Below, in pieces: positions 45,700 through 55,060 of a DNA stretch of 64,000 nucleotides (the stretch's first letter is position 1; every line of letters begins with the position of its first letter). Below the pieces are notes generated by a model. The model was not told the origin of the DNA. It searched no databases and was given only the letters and a program-made list of their open reading frames with translations. Source of the DNA: Eustoma russellianum. Its lineage: Eukaryota; Streptophyta; Magnoliopsida; Gentianales; Gentianaceae. Where the stretch lies: NCBI GenBank assembly GCA_036186865.1, contig AP025055.1, positions 9,557,488-9,621,487 of the forward strand. Reading direction: 5' to 3'. Both the position numbers and the translations under genes were made by a program.

Positions 45700-47844
45700 T
45701 GAAGCGCCCCGCTCCTGAGCCCTAGCCTCGGGAACAGTGCACCCGCCGTAGCCTACTACGAGGACTACAAAGCATCGTTCAAACTTCTCTACACGTCAAA
45801 ACTGACGTGGAAATTTTTCGCGGAAACGATAATAAAAGTAAATAACTCAATTAAAATAAATTCATCAGTGTAGAATTAAGTACAAGAGTTGACGAAACCC
45901 GCTAAGTCAAGTATGAAATACTAATATCAAGCAATAAACCTAGGTGGAGGTCTATCTGACTATCCCAAGGACAAGCTCCCGGTCAACAAGATCCCTTCTC
46001 GAGCCCAGCTCACTCTTCTCAGCCTCGATAAACATATATACTCTTAATCCTGCTCACCTGTGGAGGAGAGGTGGTGGATGAGTGATGAGAGTCACTCGTA
46101 GGTTACCTGTCTCTTCCGAAAAGGGACTGTCACATACTGAGTCGGGTAAACACATATAGCACGTAAAGCATAAACAGACAAATAAATAAAGCAGATAGAG
46201 CATAAATAAAGAAATAGCACATACCCGACCCGATCCGTATCCCAAAAAGTAGCACCGAAACAACTTAACAATAAGATCATCGATAATCACAACAATAATA
46301 AATTCAATGCGCAACTTCATGATGCACGCTCTTCTATCTCCGTGTCACACGTAGTTATTTAATATCACACGCTATGCTCATTCTTTTCCATGTTATACTA
46401 TGCATGTCCCGGGTCCTATTAGGTGAAGGTAACCATTATTACCAACACCCGTCACACGCCTCGTCAGGCCACACGTCCCGTAGGATCACACGGCTTATAG
46501 GTCAAATGCAATGCTCGTGCCATGAATGCTTCACACTTTCACACTTCCGTTTCCCCTATGTTGCATGCTTCGTTCTATGTTGAGTATTACCTATATTGCG
46601 TAGTTACCCTGTGTTGCGTGGGGTTCATTACTGTATTTTATCTTCTACCGTTATTTTATCTTTCTAGACTTTATTTTAGGTTTCTACACTTTATTTTATT
46701 TTTCCTAGGCTTTCATACACTTTAATCTTATTTTTAAATATTTTTATCTTCCCCTACTATTTTATTTCTTTTATTTTAATTTATTTAATGGGTTTCTAAA
46801 TTTTCTTTTGAAAAAACATTATTAGTATTAAATTAATTAGGTGTATACATTATTTTATTTTATTTTATTTATTTTTATTCTTCTCTCTCGTCTGACAACA
46901 CCCAATTTACCTTCTTTTTTTTGCTTGTTTTCTGTTTTTATTTTATTTTGTTTTGTTTTGTTTTATTATTCTTTTTTTAACCGTTTGTCAGTTTTTTTTG
47001 TTTATTTTCTTTTATATTTAATCACCCCCTTTTTCCTTTAAAAGCTCACGGGACCCCTTTTTAACTTCTGGGTGTTTTCCGGTTAAGCCCCGGGTGCGCA
47101 TGGCCCTTTCCACTTTTTTTTTTTTTATTTTTTATTATATTAAATCTTATTTTTTAAAAAAATGCATATCTTTTTCGTTTTATCTCCGATTAATCCCAAA
47201 CCAGTTCCATTAGACTACGTTTAACGCCTCCGACGTTTTGCCAGTGACATGTCGGCGCGTGAACAGTACACGTCCGAAGCTACACGCGCCGCCTCTGGGC
47301 GTGTTTTTCCACGAACCGAACACATTCCAACCTATTTCCGTGCTATGTGATCTATATCTAAAGCCAAAAACACAATCTCCATACCAAAAACATTAAGAAT
47401 TCGCAATAAGCATATCAAAAATAAACATACAATGATAATCAAATTATCTCAATACAGAATGCGAGGGAATCCAAAGCAATCCGACAGAGGGGAGGGTAAC
47501 CTACCTCTTATTCGAAGAATTCTCGAGACAAAGTGGTTGGATTTGATGTGGGTGACCAATACCCTTTCTTTTCTTCTCTCTTTTTTTTCTTTTCCCTTTC
47601 TCCTCTCCTTCTCCCCTCCTGCTCGGTGCTGCCATCCCTCCCTTTTTCTTTTTCTTTTTTTCTTTTCTCCCCTTACGTTTATCTCTACCTTCTTTCCTTT
47701 TACTCTCAACCCAATCTTTGCAATTTAGTATGGTGATTGTGTGTGAATGTGAGGCTCGGCTGCCATTTATGGGATGTGGGTTTTCATATTTTTTTTAATA
47801 GAGAGGGGATCATGGGTGGTTTTGAGAGTGATTGGGAGAGGGGA
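45700..47844 (-). repeat. 5' LTR of element F, outer end truncated
   Basis: Matches 39780-41924 with few differences over about 2.1 kb, then diverges after GGGAGAGGGG at about 47844. The last 94 bp seen in the other LTR are missing, so the outer edge was deleted together with any target duplication. Confidence 0.87.
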
Positions 47845-48325
47845 GGAGCAATTAGTTAGGGGCATTTTGGTCTCTTAATATAGTTGTTTTATGCTTAAAT
47901 GGTGGTGGTTACTGTACAAACTGTTTGATGAAAATTGCATTCACCAATCCCGATAGTACTTCCTCTTTTCTTCTGAAATTCTCGTTGAATTGCTTGATCT
48001 TCCTTATTTGATTTTGTGTTCATGACTGGAGATTCCTTTTCTTGATTTTTTGTACCAAATTTTAATCCTCAGCCTCATGAATCACTAAAGCTTTCCCGAC
48101 AACCGAGTTTGGACCGCTCAGAGGTATCTGCATGTTGAAGGAGATCAACAAGATCCTCAAAATTAATAAATCAATCACACAAGCATTCACATTCATAGAA
48201 GCAGAAGCTAATGGAATACCACCTGAGTGGCCACAATTCTCGCCTCAGCCACCTAGAAGGCAATACATTAAGCCACATCAAACCTATTTCCTTCCAACTT
48301 CATATGCAGTATCAAACTTTGTACC
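47845..48325. other. Left flank of element H, includes an interrupted ORF
   Basis: Not recognised as any element. The last 250 bases (48081-48330) are open on the plus strand and continue in frame across H at 57650-57768. Upstream, TTTTTGTACC followed by TCCTCAG at 48066-48072 looks like an intron 3' end, but no upstream exon is identified. Confidence 0.4.
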
Positions 48326-48330
48326 GTTTT
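48326..48330. other. Left target-site duplication of element H (GTTTT)
   Basis: GTTTT before the LTR start TGTCATATCC; identical to 57645-57649. Confidence 0.93.
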
Positions 48331-49310
48331 TGTCATATCCCGTGACTTTTAAGCATGACTTTCGATACTTAAAGGTCAACCTTAAATGCAATTTAATTAA
48401 TGATGTAGGATGTGAGACTTAGTTACTTAAAATATAGGAAAATAAGAAAAAGGGATTAAAAGTAGAATTAAAGGTAATTAAAGAAAATTACCTAAAATGT
48501 CCCTACTAAAGGATAGGGGAGTTACACAACACATAGTATAACTCCCCATTCATCTAAGGGAGACGGTTAAAACAGAGGAAAAATGGAGAGAAACCGCAGG
48601 AGAAAAGAGAAGGAGAAAAGGAGAGGAAGAAGAAGAAGAAGAGAAGAAGAAAAAGGAAGGAAGGATGTCAATCTAAGTGCAATCCGTACCGAAATTCTGC
48701 AGTCAATTCGTAAGCTTAACTAGAAACAAAGGCAAGCAATCTTTCTATACGCTTTATGCTAATTTTGATACCTTAGGCCCTATGTTCTTACAAAGAGAAA
48801 ACTTGGATCACACATTAGTAGCTTTGGTTTGCTTATGTTAAATTCTTTACTATATGTAATTGTTGTTGTTGTTGATGGTGTATAGTCACGTTCTTTGGGC
48901 CAATTTCTAAAAAGGGTTATGTGGTGATCTTTGTTGATATTTTGCCCATAAAAGTGTTTATCCGTAATGTGTTCCTTGTTTTGGTATGAGTTCTTGAGTT
49001 CATTAAGTACATCCTAAGTGTTTTGAGTGTAATTGCAGAAGGTTGAAGGATTAAAGATGACATTGTTGAAGGTATATTGTGTTGGAAAGTTTGAAGAGAT
49101 ATTGGAAGTGTGGTTGATAGAGGGCCTAGGATGGACACTAGTTTATGTGTTTAAGAATCAATTCATGTTAGATTGCGTGTTAAGCATGATGGATCTAGGT
49201 GCTAAGATGGATCTTGAAGTGTAAACATGTAAAGGTTGAAGGAGGAAGGTGAGGGAGAGAAGTTACAGCAGAAAAACTGCAATTCTGAACCGTCAGAACA
49301 CTTCGAACAC

Positions 49311-49560
49311 CTACATTAGGCGCGCCTAATGTAGGCGTTCCATGTGTCCCAGAGCATCCCCGTACACTTTGAATACCTACATTAGGCGCTTCAAGTCACA
49401 TTAGGCGCCTCATGTAGGCGTTCGATGTATACGGCACATCCCCGAACACTTTGAACGCCTAGTATAGGCGCCCCATGTCCACATTTGGCGCCTCATGTGG
49501 CGTTCGAAGTATACTGGAAGTCTTTTTGACCCTTTAGGCGCCTTATGTATGTGTAGTAAC
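49311..49560. repeat. AGGCGCC repeat array in H LTR
   Basis: CATTAGGCGC, TGTAGGCGTTC, AGGCGCCTCATGT and related units recur about every 20-90 bases, many centred on the palindrome AGGCGCCT. The 3' LTR counterpart (about 56036-56290) has one extra unit. Confidence 0.8.
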
Positions 49561-49900
49561 TCTATACACTTCTTATGAACATAAAATGCAAGGGTATTTG
49601 AGGTGTAATTGAGGGATAGATGGTAAGTTTGACTAAGTAAGAATAAGACTGAATCCCAAGTGAATTAGTGAGACGAACGGACTTGGAAAGATGCAAACAT
49701 AGAGTGTTTGAGGTGCAAGATCGTATACTTGGTATGTAAGACGGGTGTGTGTATGTTACATGTTTGATACGAAGTTACATGTGCATCCTGCATCATGACA
49801 TGAGCACTTGCATTGACTTGAGAATTGATTTGCGAAAGAACATGTGTTTACAAGAAAAGATCAAAGTTTTCGAAAGGCAAACTATGGTTGCTGGTTGATC

Positions 49901-50140
49901 GCAGGGTATAAAAGTCACGCCTGCAAAAGCAGGGTATAAAAGCGTGACCTGTGAATCAATAGCAGGGTATAAAATATTTTATGGGGTCGTGGACCTATCA
50001 GCACGGATATATGATGTATGTAATGGGGCCGTGGACCTTTCAGCATGGGGTATAAAGTTATATGTTATGGGGCCGTGGACCTTTCAGCACGGGGTATAAA
50101 GTTCTGTTTGCTGTGGACTGATCACCCACAGGGTATAAAG
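49901..50140 (+). repeat. Array of GGGTATAAA boxes in H LTR
   Basis: Six exact GGGTATAAA copies (TATAAA beginning at about 49907, 49934, 49967, 50051, 50095 and 50133) plus a variant GGATATAT near 49997. Several are preceded by GGGGCCGTGGACC and CAGCAC. The 3' LTR has the same array at about 56640-56880. Each box fits the TATA-box consensus, but use as a promoter is not shown. Confidence 0.8.
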
Positions 50141-50905
50141 TTCTGCTACGCGAAGAATATGATAAGAAGAGTTATTAAATACTTTGTGAAATGACACGCA
50201 TGACATGTTTATGAAAGAGGACATATGCATGGGTGTTGTGTGTGGTGTTAAAGAAGTACATGCATCATCATACTCGAAGCATAAGATGTGACATACAAGA
50301 AATGTGACTAGTTTATGTCTTGCTTATGTGATATGTTTCTTTAGTACATGTTTATTCTCGTATCCGCGTATGATTTATGTGATTCATCTGTTTTGAGGAA
50401 TTATTATAAAGATGCTATTTGCTAACCTGAGCACCTTATTTTGGGCATTGACTTGTATACTGGTGACTCGTCGTGTGTGATCCTGTAAGGTGTATAGACG
50501 GGTTACTTGCTGGCGATATTTTCGCTAAGAATAGATACTCTATTCCTTTTTAGGTGAGCCGGAATATGAAATGATATTTGCCGAAGACGATGGCGAGTGG
50601 GCTCAATAGGATGACGGGCATGGAAGTAGGTAGATGCTTGATTACTCTCCTTAAGTTTGGAAACTCAATGTGTATTATGTTGTTCTTAAAGTTATGTTAG
50701 CTAGTTGAACAAACACCTTTTATTTCCGCTGTATTTTCTGGTTACACTAATGATGGTGAAGTTTTAAATTTTACAACATTTCTGCCGATTTATCTTACGT
50801 CATGGATGATGTACACTTGATCTGCTTTGACGCTTCGTAATTCCCATAGTAGACTACGGCGGGTGTACTGGTTCCGATGACAGGTTCGGGCCGGGGCGCT
50901 ACAGG

Positions 50906-50918
50906 TGGTATCAGAGCC
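50906..50918 (+). other. Primer binding site of element H
   Basis: TGGTATCAGAGCC, a perfect initiator tRNA-Met match, two bases after the 5' LTR. The untranslated leader runs from here to the gag ATG at 51183. Confidence 0.95.
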
Positions 50919-51182
50919 TAGGTTTCAGATCTATCTCGGAAACTTAGGTTCATGAGCTTTTAGCAAATTAAGATATGATTTTCCCTTAAGTTTGATCATT
51001 TGATATAAGTGTTGATCTCTTTAGAGTTTAAGTATGATCAGAGTTGGGTGTGTGAGTGCGTTTAGGATTTAATTTTTGAATTAATATTTTATTTTTATAC
51101 CCCACCCATTCTTGTGCATTCAAGCTTTCAGTAACATCTTGTATTTACTGAATGCTAATGCAATGTTGACCTTTCAGAGAAA

Positions 51183-52257
51183 ATGCCTCCAAGAAGAGAG
51201 AACACAGGAAACTCTGGCAATGGACAGGAGAACCAGCCACCACAAGTGGTTTTACCCCAGGTGCTCACTGATGCACTAACGGTGATCGCACAAGGATTTG
51301 CTCAGCAGCATCAGCCTCCGCCGCCTCTGCCACCACAGCACAATATCCGGTTCTTCTACGAAGAGATGAGGAAGGTGAGAGTTCCAGAGTTTGGAGGATG
51401 TACTGATCCGGAGGAGGCTCAACATTGGTTGGCTGAGATGGAGAAATGTTTTCAGTTAGTGCAAGTGCCGGAGGAGATAAAGGTTGATGTGGCCACACCC
51501 CTTCTAAGTGGCAAGGCTGGTGAATGGTGGGTCGGAATGGTGTTGAGGATGACCCCACCAATATCATGGGCACAGTTTTGTGATGTTTTCCTAAAGTATT
51601 ATGTACCGGAGACTGCAATATTGGAAAAGATAAGAGCGTTTGATAGATTGGAGCGAGGAAGGATGACGGTGTCGGAGTATACGGATCGTTTTCATGCCTT
51701 GGGTAAGTTTGCCCCGGCGATTATGTGTGATAATCGCCTTAAGATGACGAAGTTCGAGAGGGGTTTGGACTCGAGGATACAGTCGGCAATAGTGAACGCA
51801 GGAATGAAAACTTACGAGGACATGTTGGATGCATGTTTTTGGGTTGAGAGCGACTTCCGCAGAGTAGCGGCAAGAGCAGCTAGTGCAGGAGGGTCTGATA
51901 GAGGCAAAAGGCCAAGAGATGATGTGAGAGTTGGTGGAAGACCCGGACGTTGGGTCAAGATTCTGAAAAGAGGCCCAGTTGGAAATTTTCAGAGACTCCC
52001 ACCCCAAAATCCAGTAGTTCAGCAGGCTATAGGAGTTTGTCGACATTGCAACAAGAATCACGTTGGAGAGTGTAGAAAGGTGGCTGGAGCAGGCTTCCGA
52101 TGCGTTCAAGTGGGTCACATGATTAGGGACTGCCTGGAGATGAAGAAAAATATTCCTGGAGAGGTGGGTCAGCAGCCGAGAGCAAAGCCACGAGCAAATG
52201 CCCGTGTACATTTTATGACGGACACTGATGTGCAGGAGGCTACCGATGTAGTAGCAG
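51183..52257 (+). CDS. gag: Gag of element H
   Basis: Open for 358 codons up to a GT-AG insert at 52258. Start MPPRRENTGNSG is the usual gypsy gag opening. A Gln/Pro-rich stretch follows (residues about 18-52), then the retrotransposon gag domain (EAQHWLAEMEKCF, AGEWWVGM, WAQFCDVFLKYYVP, ERGRMTVSEYTDRFHAL). After a basic segment come two knuckle-like motifs: CRHCNKNHVGEC, and an FRCVQVGHMIRDC motif that has only one Cys at the front and so may be damaged. No stop occurs inside. It would form the particle shell and bind element RNA. Confidence 0.9.
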
Positions 52258-52341
52258 GTACCACTTAAAGTAAGTTTAAATCCTTATTGAATTAAGTATT
52301 TACGTGCTTAACCTTCTGTGTAAAACTTGATATGACCTTAG
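52258..52341 (+). other. Putative 84-bp intron between gag and protease of H
   Basis: Begins GTACCA and ends ACCTTAG, AT-rich, with stops in the gag frame. Joining 52257 to 52342 keeps one continuous frame from gag into the protease, in phase 1. A perfect donor GTAAGT also occurs at 52270, but using it leaves a stop in frame. CTTAAC near 52310 could serve as a branch site. A simple non-coding insertion is the alternative. Confidence 0.5.
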
Positions 52342-52646
52342 GTGCGATTTTAGTAAATAAGATACCTGCCAACGTGCTCTTTGATAGCGGCGCAAGCCAC
52401 TTCTTCGTAGCAAAGAGATTCACTAAACACCTTGGTAGTTTGCCTGAATGGTTAGAAACTCTGTATCGTGTTCAAGCGGCCGGAGATCAAATTATGGTTT
52501 CGTATCATCAGTACCGGGATTGCGAATTAGAGTTTGAAGGACAAACATTCTCCGCCACACTGATCCCTATTCAGATGTATGACTTTGAGGTGATATTGGG
52601 AATGGACTGGTTGACCAAGTATCACGCCAACATTGACTGTCATTGA
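52342..52646 (+). pseudogene. pol: Protease of element H
   Basis: Aspartic protease with active-site VLFDSGASHFFV at about 52375, then EFEGQTFSATLIP and VILGMDWLTKYHANIDCH. A one-base frameshift near 52643 separates it from the following linker frame. It would cleave Gag-Pol. The family usually has Ser or Arg where this copy has the first Phe of the active-site segment, a minor change. Confidence 0.87.
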
Positions 52647-53099
52647 AGCAAGTGACAGTCAAGAGTGCTAAGATGGAAGAGGTAATGTTTCAAGGAGATG
52701 CAGAACGAAAGAAAGTTCCCAAGAAGGTATATGTGTCCGTTGCACAAGCACGCAAAGCCTTGAGGAAGGGTGCTGAGGGATTTCTAGTGTATGCCATGGA
52801 TGCTACTCAGGAAGTACCGTCTATTGAGCAAATTCCAGTGGTTAATGAATTTCTTGATGTGTTTTCGGAAGATTTACCAGGAGTACCACCACCGAGGGAA
52901 GTCGAGTTCGAGATAAACTTGGTTCCAGGAACTGAACCTATCTCTAAAACCCCTTATAGAATGGCTCCGGCAGAGTTGAGAGAGTTGAAGGAACAACTGC
53001 ATGAGCTTAAGAAGAGGTTCGCGACAGCTCCAGTATTGGCTCAACCCTCCAGAACTGATGGGTTTGTGATTTATAGTGATGCATCGAAGAACGGTTTAG
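52643..53099 (+). pseudogene. pol: RT N-terminal edge fused to RNase H start, RT core deleted
   Basis: A 154-codon frame: a linker (KVYVSVAQARKALRKG), then VFSEDLPGVPPPREVEFEI and TPYRMAPAELRELKEQL, which mark the first residues of gypsy RT. After HELKK the sequence jumps directly to RFATAPVLAQP, the connection segment just before RNase H. The palm with its YxDD-type motif and both fingers are absent, about 250 or more residues. The fusion is in frame. The junction lies in GAGCTTAAGAAGAGG (about 53004-53018). RNase H begins with YSDASKNG before the insert at 53100. Confidence 0.88.
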
Positions 53100-53169
53100 G
53101 TACGTAAACTGTAGTATAAGGTTATGATATTGCATACCAATTAAGTTTAGACTAATACCTTGTTTGTAG
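53100..53169 (+). other. Putative 70-bp intron inside RNase H of H
   Basis: Begins GTACGTAAAC and ends TTTGTAG, AT-rich, with ACTAATACC close upstream of the acceptor as a branch-site-like motif. Joining 53099 to 53170 restores an uninterrupted RNase H in phase 1, with the expected residues on both sides. It is the second insert of this kind in H and has the same phase and a similar GTAC start. Confidence 0.55.
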
Positions 53170-54563
53170 GTTGTGGTTTGATACAAAACGAACGAGTCAT
53201 TGCATATGTCTCAAGACAGCTAAAGCCTTATGAGCAAAACTACCCAACACACGACCTTGAACTCGCCGCAGTTGTATTCGCCTTAAAGATTTGGCGGCAC
53301 TATTTATATGGAGAAAAGTGCGCGGTATTCACGGACCACAAGAGTTTAAAGTATTTATTCTCTTAGAAAGAATTAAACATGAGGCAGCGAAGATGGTTGG
53401 AGTTGCTAAAAGACTATGATTTGACAATCCATTACCACCTAGGAAAGGCTAATAAAGTGGCAGATGCGTTAAGTAGGAAGTCCAGCCATGCGCGACAATC
53501 ACCATTGAAAAGAGATATAGAGGAATTCGATTTAGATTTGGTTGACTCCACAGTGAACGTTTTGACAACATTGACTATCACACCAAGTTTGGTTGATCGG
53601 ATAAAGGAGGCTCAGAAGAATGATAAGACCATCAGTGAAATAATGGAAAGGGTGAAACATAGTCAAGCTGAAGGATTTCGGACCAAAGAGGATGGGAGCT
53701 TATGGTTTAGAGAAAGATCATGCGTACCTGATGTTGACGAACTTAGAAAGAAAATTTTGCAGGAAGCTCATAGTTCGAGGTTATCAATACACCCTGGTAT
53801 CAACAAGATGTATAGAGATCTTAAGCAATATTATTGGTGGTCTGGAATGAAACGACATGTTGCTGAATTTATAGAAAGGTGCTTAGTTTGTCAACAAGTC
53901 AAAGCGGAACACCAACGGCCTGGTGGATTGTTGATGCCATTAGAAATTCCAGAATGGAAATGGGAACATGTCACGATGGATTTTGTAGTCGGTTTACCAA
54001 AGACAAGAAGTGGATATGATATGATTTGGGTCATCGTGGATCGTTTAACAAAGTCTGCCCATTTCCTACCCGTTTCAAGTGAAGCACCTCTTGACGAGTT
54101 AGTGAATTTATATATGGAGAATATTGTTAGCTTGCATGGTGTTCCAGTAAGTATAGTGTCCGACCGAGATTCACGGTTTACATCCAAGTTTTGGACAGCA
54201 TTCCAGAAAGCCATGGGTACGGAATTAAGGGTGAGTATGGCGTATCATCCCCAAACCGATGGACAGTTCGAGCGGACCATTCAGACCTTGGAAGATATGC
54301 TAAGGGCTTGCGTGTTGGATTTTAAAGGGAGTTGGGATGGAATGGTAAAGCTAATAGAGTTTTCTTATAACAACAGTTACCACAACGCAATTGACATGGC
54401 TCCTTTTGAAGCTTTGTATGGAAGGAAATGTAGGTCCCCGGTTTATTGGGACGAAGTAGGAGTGAGGACCATCACTGGACCTGAGCTATTGGAGAAAACG
54501 CTAGAAAGGGTGAAAGTCATCCGGGAAAGACTCAAGGCAGCTCAAGATCGCAACAAGAGTTGA
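53170..54563 (+). pseudogene. pol: RNase H and integrase of element H
   Basis: RNase H continues with CGLIQNERVIAYVSRQLK, YPTHDLELAAVVFALK and FTDHKSLKYLFS; a TAG at 53364-53366 interrupts it. From 53379 the frame is open: the RNase H end (RWLELLKDYDLTIHYHLGKAN, ADALSRK), then integrase with an H2C2 zinc site (HSSRLSIHPG, CLVC). The core has Asp in TMDFVVGLP, Asp in VSDRDSRF and Glu in DGQFERTIQ, so the triad is complete. A TGA at 54561-54563 ends it near YNNSYHNAI and the GRKCRSP region. Confidence 0.9.
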
Positions 54564-55015
54564 GCAGATTCCAAACGACGACCATTGGAATTTAATGTGG
54601 GTGAAATAGTCTATTTGAGGGTATCACCTACGAAGGGTGTTATGAGGTTTGGAGTAAAAGGCAAGCTAAGCCCTCGTTTTATTGGTCCTTACGAAATACT
54701 TGAGAAGGAAGGAGCCTTGGCATATAGGTTAGCGTTACCTCCGGTGTTGGCGCAAGTTCACAACGTATTCCACGTGTCACAATTAAGGAAGTACGTGACG
54801 GATCCAAGTCATGTACTTGAAGCTCAACCTTTCGAACTCAAGGATGATGTTACATACGAGGAGATACCCGTGAAAATTGTAGACTGAAAGGACCAAGTGT
54901 TGAGAAAGCGGGTGATTCCTTATGTAAAAGTCCAGTGGAGCAACCACACAGAACGTGAGGCCACTTGGGAACTCGAATAACAAATGCGGGAGAAGTATCC
55001 TTAGCTCTTTGACTA
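54564..55015 (+). pseudogene. pol: Integrase C terminus and chromodomain of element H
   Basis: It continues in frame after the TGA: FNVGEIVYLRVSPTKG, KLSPRFIGPYEIL and HNVFHVSQLRKY are the GPY/F module. After a TGA at 54885-54887 the frame reads through RVIPYVKVQWSNH and EATWELE, a chromodomain-like motif, with a TAA at 54979. In chromoviruses this tail directs integration to heterochromatin. Confidence 0.83.
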
Positions 55016-55048
55016 AGGTACGTAAGTTTCGAGGACGAAACTTTTTGT

Positions 55049-55060
55049 AAGGGGGTGGAA
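55049..55060 (+). other. Polypurine tract of element H
   Basis: AAGGGGGTGGAA directly before the 3' LTR. The preceding TTTCGAGGACGAAACTTT is also found beside the PPT of element F. Confidence 0.9.

Larger units (their letters stand above)
39780..47844 (-). mobile_element. Element F: gypsy-type LARD, nearly non-coding
   Basis: Two long direct repeats (39780-42018 and 45700-47844) flank 3.7 kb. On the minus strand, the right repeat is followed by an initiator-tRNA-Met PBS (45697-45685), and the left repeat is preceded by a polypurine tract (42030-42019) next to TTTCGAGGACGAAACTT, the same context as in element H. The only coding trace is a gag N-terminal remnant. This fits a large retrotransposon derivative of a Ty3/gypsy chromovirus that depends on a partner's proteins. 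The right LTR lacks about 94 bp at its outer end, so no target duplication can be checked. Confidence 0.82.
48331..50903 (+). repeat. 5' LTR of element H (2573 bp)
   Basis: TGTCATATCC at the left, GGGGCGCTACA at the right. It contains an array of AGGCGCCT/TAGGCG repeats (49311-49560) and an array of GGGTATAAA boxes (49901-50140). Transcription probably starts in this LTR, but I cannot place the start. Confidence 0.92.

Noticed and set aside
49901..50140. CRISPR-like array from regularly repeated GGGTATAAA text
   Set aside because: Repeat units are short, spacing is irregular and the context is a plant LTR present twice.
51591..52211. 206-codon minus-strand ORF opposite gag of H
   Set aside because: It is the reverse frame of a real gag, which has recognisable domains on the plus strand.
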